From: Siphonodentalium dalli
Lineage: Eukaryota > Mollusca > Scaphopoda > Gadilida > Siphonodentaliidae
Reading direction: 5' to 3'
Assembly (NCBI GenBank): GCA_032622095.1
Contig: CP136064.1
Location: 135,923,954-135,987,953 of the forward strand
Length of the DNA stretch: 64,000 bases
Under the pieces are notes generated by a model. It had not been told where the DNA came from and made no database searches. It was given only the letters and a program-made list of their open reading frames with translations. This document shows, one piece after another, positions 58,138-64,000 of the stretch. Position numbers and translations under genes: made by a program. Positions within the stretch are counted from its first letter, which is position 1. Every line of letters starts with the position of its first letter.

Positions 58138-58535
58138 TTGAAGCCAGATGTCATATTCTTGCACGCTGGTGGAAACGATATATCGGCGACATCGAAGACA
58201 CGAGATATTGTCGACGCCATCCTCGCCATAGTGAAAAAAATCAATGCAATTGGGACAAGGGTTCTTGTGGGTGAGTTGCTCTATCGGATTCCGGATGACG
58301 CCAAATCCCCAGGCTTGACCTTGAAAGAATTCCTGCGACAAATGACCGCCATCAACCGGAAACTCAAGAAAGCGCTAAAGCAAGATTATACATTGTGTTC
58401 GAAAACATCCGGTTTCCAAGAGACTATATAAATAGCACCAAGGATAAAGTACATCTGTCAGTATCGTGTGAATCCGGCATGTGTGGCATCCAGAAGTATT
58501 TTCACACCATAAGAGACGCCTTGCGAAGACACTGA
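58138..58535 (+). pseudogene. SGNH/GDSL-type hydrolase fragment, frameshifted
   Basis: Frame 1 reads PDVIFLHAGGNDISATSK (GxND block III of SGNH hydrolases), then VDAILAIVKKINAIGTRVLV and FLRQMTAINRKLKKALK. Near 58385 the homology shifts frame and continues VFENIRFPRDYIN, then DKVHLS (the D-x-x-H catalytic block V) and IQKYFHTIRDALRRH before TGA at 58533-58535. The N-terminal GDS block with the catalytic Ser is absent, probably lost near the foldback element just upstream. The first codon of the open frame is TTG, not a real start. Such SGNH domains are common in mollusc mobile elements (from memory), so this is most likely a transposon relic rather than a host esterase. Confidence 0.7.
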
Positions 58536-58984
58536 TTCAGTGAAATTGAACATTACTCTTATATATTAGTAATATATGTGTTTGTTTTTTAAATTATAAT
58601 AAAGTTGTTCTGATCGAGCTGCGCGTGAATTAACTTAAATGACTACAGGACTTGGTGGTGGGTACCAAATTTCATAATAAGCATCAAAACTATAGTGTCA
58701 TTTAAGTTAAGTTGTTATAGTGTATGTGTGTTTTGTTTACATAATGCAGGGTTAAATCTGCGATATCTCGTGACTGCATGGGGGGACTTTTAACAATGCA
58801 CTCACCATCGGCTCATGTTATGAGCGTAGTGCCCCTTTTCTGATTCATGCGGTGTCATCGTGGTCTAGCCATATCATGAGAAAAAAAAGGCGTCATTCGC
58901 ACTTCAATTCTACTGAAAAACACAGCAAATCTTAAGTGCGGTTTGAAACCCCCGGGTACACCGATGTATAGTTTAGTTTAGTTC
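58536..58984. other. No gene; leading partial unit of the 515-bp repeat
   Basis: 58880-58975 matches the '(c)acttcaattctactgaaaaa' and 'gtgcggtttgaaacccccgg' part of the following repeats. Confidence 0.4.
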
Positions 58985-60280
58985 TGAATATTCTGAGTTT
59001 TGCGTCATATTTTCGGACAAGTGTCACGTTTGTCCAAAACGAACAAACGGCGGGTTGTCGACATATATATGTCGTGGGTGTATCACCATTACATAGCGAT
59101 TCGAACCGGCGTCATGTGCGCTTTTATTCTACCAATAAACACAGCAAAACGTAGGTGCGGTTTGAAACCCCCGGGTAGACTTGATGTGAATGTTCTGTGT
59201 TTTACACTAAGAATTCATCAATCTGATCGAATTGAGTGTACTCACGTATGGAGTGTCGACACTGTTATGACCAGGTGATATTATTGAACAAATATTTAAA
59301 GGATATCTCGTTTTTTTTAATTTTTAATTTATTCAAATTTAATTTAAAATTAAACATAAAATCGAAAAGATGGATGTACAAGGAGCATGGTTACCTTCGC
59401 TCGTATATACAGGGTGGGATAACACGATTGTCGTTTATATATGGCTAAGGACGTGAATTTGGAGATATTCAGCCCAATATAGTTTGCAACAGAATCGCGA
59501 GTATATTCTGAGTTTTACGTCTTATTTTCGGACAAGTGTCACGTTTGTCCAAAACGAACAAACGGCGGGTTGTCGACATATATATGTCGTGGGTGTATCA
59601 CCATTACATAGCGATTCGAACCGGCGTCATGTGCGCTTTTATTCTACCAATAAACACAGCAAAACGTAGGTGCGGTTTGAAACCCCCGGGTAGACTTGAT
59701 GTGAATGTTCTGTGTTTTACACTAAGAATTCATCAATCTGATCGAATTGAGTGTGCTCACGTATGGAGTGTCGACACTGTTATCACCAGGTGATATTATT
59801 GAACAAATATTAAAGGATATCTTGTTTTTTTAATTTTTTATTTATTCAAATTTAATTTAAAATTAAACATAAAATCGAAAAGATGGATGTACAAGGAGCA
59901 TGGTTACCTTCGCTCGTATATACAGGGTGGGATAGCACGATTACCGTTTATATATGGCTAAGGACGTGAATTTGGAGATATTCAGCCCAATATAGTTTGC
60001 AACAGAATCGCGAGTATGGTTCGAAAACCACCTTAGTTGCGGACAAGAACTACGCTCCTCACATGTGTCGATTGCGAGTTCTGTCGACATGTATATGTCG
60101 TGGGGTATATCACCATGGCAAATGCATTCGAACCGGCGTGATTTGCACTTCAATTCTACTGAAAAACAGAGCAAATCTTAAGTGCGGTTTGAAACCCCCC
60201 GGGTACACCGATGTATAGTTTAGTTCTAATATTCTGAGTTTTACGTCTTATTTTCGGACAAGTGTCATGTTTGTCCAAAA
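58985..60280 (+). repeat. 515-bp tandem repeat, two full units and one diverged partial
   Basis: Phase point 'tgttctgtgttttacactaa' at 59191 and 59706 gives period 515. Units contain 'cccccgggta', 'gtgtcgacactgttat', a 'aaatttaatttaaaattaaa' tract and 'tatacagggtgggat'. A third, diverged unit spans about 60020-60280. Repeated open frames (59000-59278 and 59536-59793) come from the repeat. Confidence 0.9.
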
Positions 60281-61727
60281 CGAACAAAAGCCATGTGTTC
60301 GACCTGGGACTAGTATACATACGATGTGTTCGACCTGGGACTAGTATACATATATACGTATAGTATATATTGGTCCCTGGTTCGACATGGAATAGAAAAG
60401 AGCGTTCTATAAGTGTATTCCTTATATTGTATTAATAAAGAGCGTTTAATTCATATCTGTCCGAAAAATTGAAAACATCTGGAAATCGCAAGTGTTTTTT
60501 AAATCACAGGAAGGCTGAATACCAATATTTTGTATAATATGCAGTCAACACATCTTATACCTTCAAAATGACGTAGAGGAAATTTGGAAGCTCGATGAGC
60601 CATGTTCGTTTAAGGTGTATTCATAATTCAAACAATTGTGTCGGAACAGTTAAAATGACAGAAAATTCCACTGCTTCTATTTCCCATATAAATTGAAAAG
60701 ATAGTTATTTCGTTGATTTGTAGAGATTCAAACTGGGTACTAAAACTTCTGGAGTAGGCAAAGCACTTTTAACCCCAAAGCACGTATCAATTTTCTTAGA
60801 AATGTGACGACAACCTCATGTCCGTTCAATTGTGGAAATATGCAGATATTGCATGTTGAAATTATTGTAAAAACTACAATATTTGATTATTAGACTTAAT
60901 TACCCGATTTAAATACGAATTGCTGCTGTGCGTTGATGCGTAAATCTTCTATTTGAAGATATCAAAATGTGCAGTCGTGCACAGATGCGATGCATGTATC
61001 TATGCCACTGATTAAAGAACTCCGAAGGTTTCAGATAGAGTTAATATAGACAAATATAAACGCCCTTTATAACATCTCTCCCTCCCCTCTACCTCTCTCG
61101 AAAATCTGTGAACGGAGCATATGTGCGCATTTTCTACAAATATAGTACCATAATATGCAATTATTATGATACGTTAAATGCAATATTTATGACCAAAAAA
61201 TCTTATTGAATTTATCTTTTTATATATTTTAAAATATTATTTTGCGAAAACCCGTGCCAATGAATTTTCTTAAATATGCGAGACTGAAAAACAAAGTGAA
61301 AATATTGTATCCATAAGTTGTTATTGACTCTTTTTGGTCGGGGTTTTGTTTTCGTATTATTATTATAGCAGAAAAAGTCACATCGTCGTTGTACTGATTA
61401 TAATTCATCCAAGCAAAGAGGGACCCAATCTACAAAGAGACCGCCAAACAATATGCTGGTAATTGTCATAATTACATAAAGAGTAGTTAGATGTCTGTCT
61501 CGATAATGCATGGGTTGTTCATTGCCATCAATTACATGACGGGATTAAGTATCTCGATACTGTAGACGGACAGTACAAATACACAGGTTGTTGTTCGTTT
61601 TATTTTTGTGACTATAGAATTCCTGAATTTAAATGAGATATACTGAGTAGATATAACGTTAAAAATATATCTTTAATAACACCATCAAAGATATGGAAAA
61701 GTTATGCATGTAGTATGTAAAACTCAG
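60281..61727. other. No recognisable gene between inverted repeat copies
   Basis: 60290-60395 has a 32-bp direct repeat 'tgtgttcgacctgggactag' + 'tatacata' and an inverted echo 'tggtccctggttcgacatgg'. About 61250-61290 has a decayed piece of the TTAA-MITE hairpin ('cccgtgccaatgaattttct'). Otherwise AT-rich. Confidence 0.45.
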
Positions 61728-62135
61728 AATATACTCGCGATTCTGTTGCAAACTATATTGGGCTGAATATCTCCAAATTCACATCCTTATAGCCATATAT
61801 CAACGGTAATCGTGTTATCCCACCCTGTATATATATATACGAGCGAAGGTAACCATGCTCCTTGTACATCCATCTTTTCGATTTATGTTTAATTTTAAAT
61901 TAAATTTGAATAAATTTAAAATTAAAAAAACGAGAGATCCTTTAAATATTTGTTCAAAAATATCACCTGGTGATAACAGTGTCGACACTCCATACGTGGG
62001 CACACTCAATTCGATCAGATGTGATGAATTCTTAGTGTAAAACACAGAACACTGATTCAGGCCGAAAGTCCGTCTGTCGATGAATCCGGAGGTTTTAAAT
62101 CGCACCTAGGATGATTTGCTGAGTTTTTTCAGTTG
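61728..62135 (-). repeat. Inverted copy of the 515-bp repeat
   Basis: The reverse complement of about 59180-59510, with decay beyond 62055. Together with 58985-60280 it suggests a mobile element whose ends are inverted and partly tandem, spanning about 58.9-62.1 kb or further (another 'cccgggggtatcaaaccgca' piece is at 62709). Confidence 0.8.
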
Positions 62136-63185
62136 ACTGAAGCCCAAAATGCCGCCATTTCGAATGCCGTTGTCACAGTGATGTACCCCAGGACCTATAC
62201 ATGTCGAAAGAACACGCCAGCGGCTAATGTAGGAGCGCTGTTCTCGTTAAAATGATGGCGTAAAACGTATTGTAGAATGTTTAGTACTGACAAAAAATCT
62301 GAATGTTTAAACCAACACGGCACCTAGGAATTGTTCCGTTTCTCCGCGACGGTGAATATGAATAGCCTAAAGACACCATATACATATCTATTATGCCTGT
62401 CCTCCGGTTCGTTGCACGGACCGCACATAATCACCTAATAAAGGTATGTTACCTGCAATATAAATATTTTCCGCCATACTCAAGGCTTGTCATCCTTTAT
62501 GTATGTTTCTAAAATGAGAATAATCGGCTTTATTTAATTAATTTACATTTTTTAAATTCTTACTACAACCATGTTAAAAGAAATTCAGAAACATGTTTAA
62601 TGTGGCAATGTATGCTTACATTTGGTAAATAGGTTGAAATAGCACGTTAATACATCCTTGTGATAAACTAATTAGTGATGTAACACACATTCTATCAGCC
62701 GATAATTACCCGGGGGTATCAAACCGCACTGCCGTGTACAATTAGCTGGTTTGGACTGGGCCTGCTTTGCAGAGGCGCCGACCGCGTCATGATGAATACA
62801 CTTACAGGGGACTCTGCCTATAGCCACAGAAGTTCTGTTATCTATAAATCTCGCACTCTTTTATAAACAACAGGTGTTTATCATGCTTGGTGGTACAGAG
62901 ATGGCTTGGGAATGCAAGGATATGGAACTTACTGAACATCTGTCTGTTTTCTCACAAACCCCTGATTTCAACCAAATTTAGTGGGTGACTAGAGGTACCT
63001 AGCCCCCCCCCCCCCGACGATGTAATGTCCTAAGTTCTTCAAAATTTTAATTAAATATTTTTTATTTTATTTAAATAAAAAAAAAATTATTTAATAAAAA
63101 AAATTTATTTAATAAAAAAAATTGTATTTATTAAAAATTAAATAGACAAAAAAATTTTGGGGTTAAATTGAGCAATTAAAAAAAT
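62136..63185. other. No recognisable gene; AT-rich simple sequence
   Basis: C13 at 63003-63015; 63040-63180 is T/A-rich simple sequence ending in a 'ttaaattgagc' HINE-type end. Confidence 0.4.
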
Positions 63186-63189
63186 TTCT

Positions 63190-63554
63190 TCAGATTTATG
63201 TCCATAGCCCCACCCACATTTGACCCAGTGACCTCATTTGAACAAATCTGAACCACAGTCACCCAAGGTACCCTCATACCAAATGTGAACCCATTCGGCC
63301 CGACAACTTCAGAAAAGAAGTCGTTTTAAGAATTACTATGTGGAAAAATAGTTATGGTCCTGACATCAAAACTATTTGACTTGGTGACCTCATTTGAACA
63401 AATCTGAATAAGAGTCACCTAGGGAACATCCACACCAAATATAAACCCAATCGGTCTGATGGTTTCAGAGGAGAAGATGTTCAAAGAATTGTTGACGGAC
63501 GGACGACGGAGTGATGACTATAGCTCCACCGGAGACTTCGTCTCAGGTGAGCTA
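63190..63554 (+). mobile_element. HINE family E, copy 2
   Basis: Two core units as at 53450-53790, then 'gttgacggacggacgacgga' and an imperfect hairpin 63521-63554 (TAGCTCCACCGGAGAC-ttc-GTCTCAGGTGAGCTA). Confidence 0.72.
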
Positions 63555-64000
63555 AAAACAATTGATGGATGGATAGAGACATAATGACAGATGGATGGAT
63601 GGGAGAACAGTCTGACATAGAGACTGACAAATTCAATCCAATATACCCCCCAAGTTTTCTTTGCAAAATCAGGGTATAATGAGTTCAACTGGATGCTGGT
63701 GGTTAAGAACATAATATTCGCATTAGATTGAAGTTCACTAGTTAGAGTTGGAGATGTGCACCCATTGGGCACCTCAATTATGCATTTTATATTCACAAAT
63801 TAGGGGATATAGAAACTAAACAGAAGGGAAAAAGTAAGTAAAAATGTCAATTTAAGTGCCTATATACTTCCCAGAAGATGAGGCCTAAGCAGAATGAGGA
63901 CCCTGGCTAGTGTATTTGGTGATGCTAGACTGCTGTGCAGGGTAGCATAACTAAATTCACCCTCTGGGGACCTCATTCTGCAAATGCCAGACACACTAAA
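63555..64000. repeat. Dispersed repeat, copy 2, with empty insertion site
   Basis: Paralogue of 53890-54524 plus 55443-55510. Around 63930 it is uninterrupted where the 911-bp element sits in copy 1. It runs out of the window. Confidence 0.8.

Overview
This window looks like non-coding DNA from an invertebrate, most likely a bivalve mollusc. It is AT-rich and has no operons or dense genes. It is packed with tandem-repeat elements of about 120-165 bp per unit, each closed by a (GACA/GGAC)n microsatellite and a terminal hairpin. That is the architecture described for bivalve 'pearl'/Helentron-associated (HINE) elements. The taxon is inferred from repeat style only.

Host coding content is almost nil. 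The one sequence I recognise as a cellular gene is a single exon of the splicing-associated ESS2 (DGCR14) family at 3636-3986 on the minus strand. Its splice sites are preserved, but its 5' part carries an apparent one-base frameshift. All other recognisable coding sequence belongs to mobile elements or looks pseudogenised: a truncated hAT-like transposase (6486-7463), a 5'-truncated L1/Tx1-type LINE ORF2 with several breaks (about 16700-19870), a SAP-like exon and a THAP first exon facing each other inside a large inverted repeat (26844-29819), a frameshifted SGNH-hydrolase fragment (58138-58535), and a short unknown ORF in a terminal-inverted-repeat element (54525-55435).

Layout. 0-5.3 kb: HINE copies, a TTAA-flanked hairpin MITE, an ATTCCG-motif array, the ESS2 exon. 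5.3-11.1 kb: a probable minus-strand Helitron carrying a nested hAT-like element, then two head-to-tail Helitrons with 122-bp internal repeats. 11.7-16 kb: a minisatellite and HINE copies. 16-20 kb: the dead LINE. 20-26.7 kb: HINEs, three related TTAA MITEs, and a second copy of the first 1.5 kb of the window. 26.8-29.8 kb: the long inverted-repeat element. 30-37 kb: tandem duplications, a second minisatellite in the opposite orientation, and a two-hairpin TTAA MITE. 37-40 kb: a large array of about 160-bp units. 41-42.6 kb: a TIR element containing a tRNA-derived SINE. 42.9-49.3 kb: two PIF/Harbinger-like elements with TAA target duplications and part of a third, each with its own iterated subterminal motif. 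49.7-52.7 kb: a hAT MITE, a 317-bp near-perfect palindrome and another HINE array. 53.4-64 kb: two paralogous repeat copies, one with a 911-bp insertion, plus a foldback element, the SGNH relic and a 515-bp tandem/inverted repeat family.

Two themes stand out. First, several insertions have their own uninterrupted copy elsewhere in this window (438 vs 25118; 49766 vs about 45620; 54525 vs about 63930; 46433 inside a tandem array), so their boundaries are internally validated. Second, many of the cut-and-paste families carry a family-specific 6-14 bp motif repeated near their ends, even where the outermost terminus is shared.
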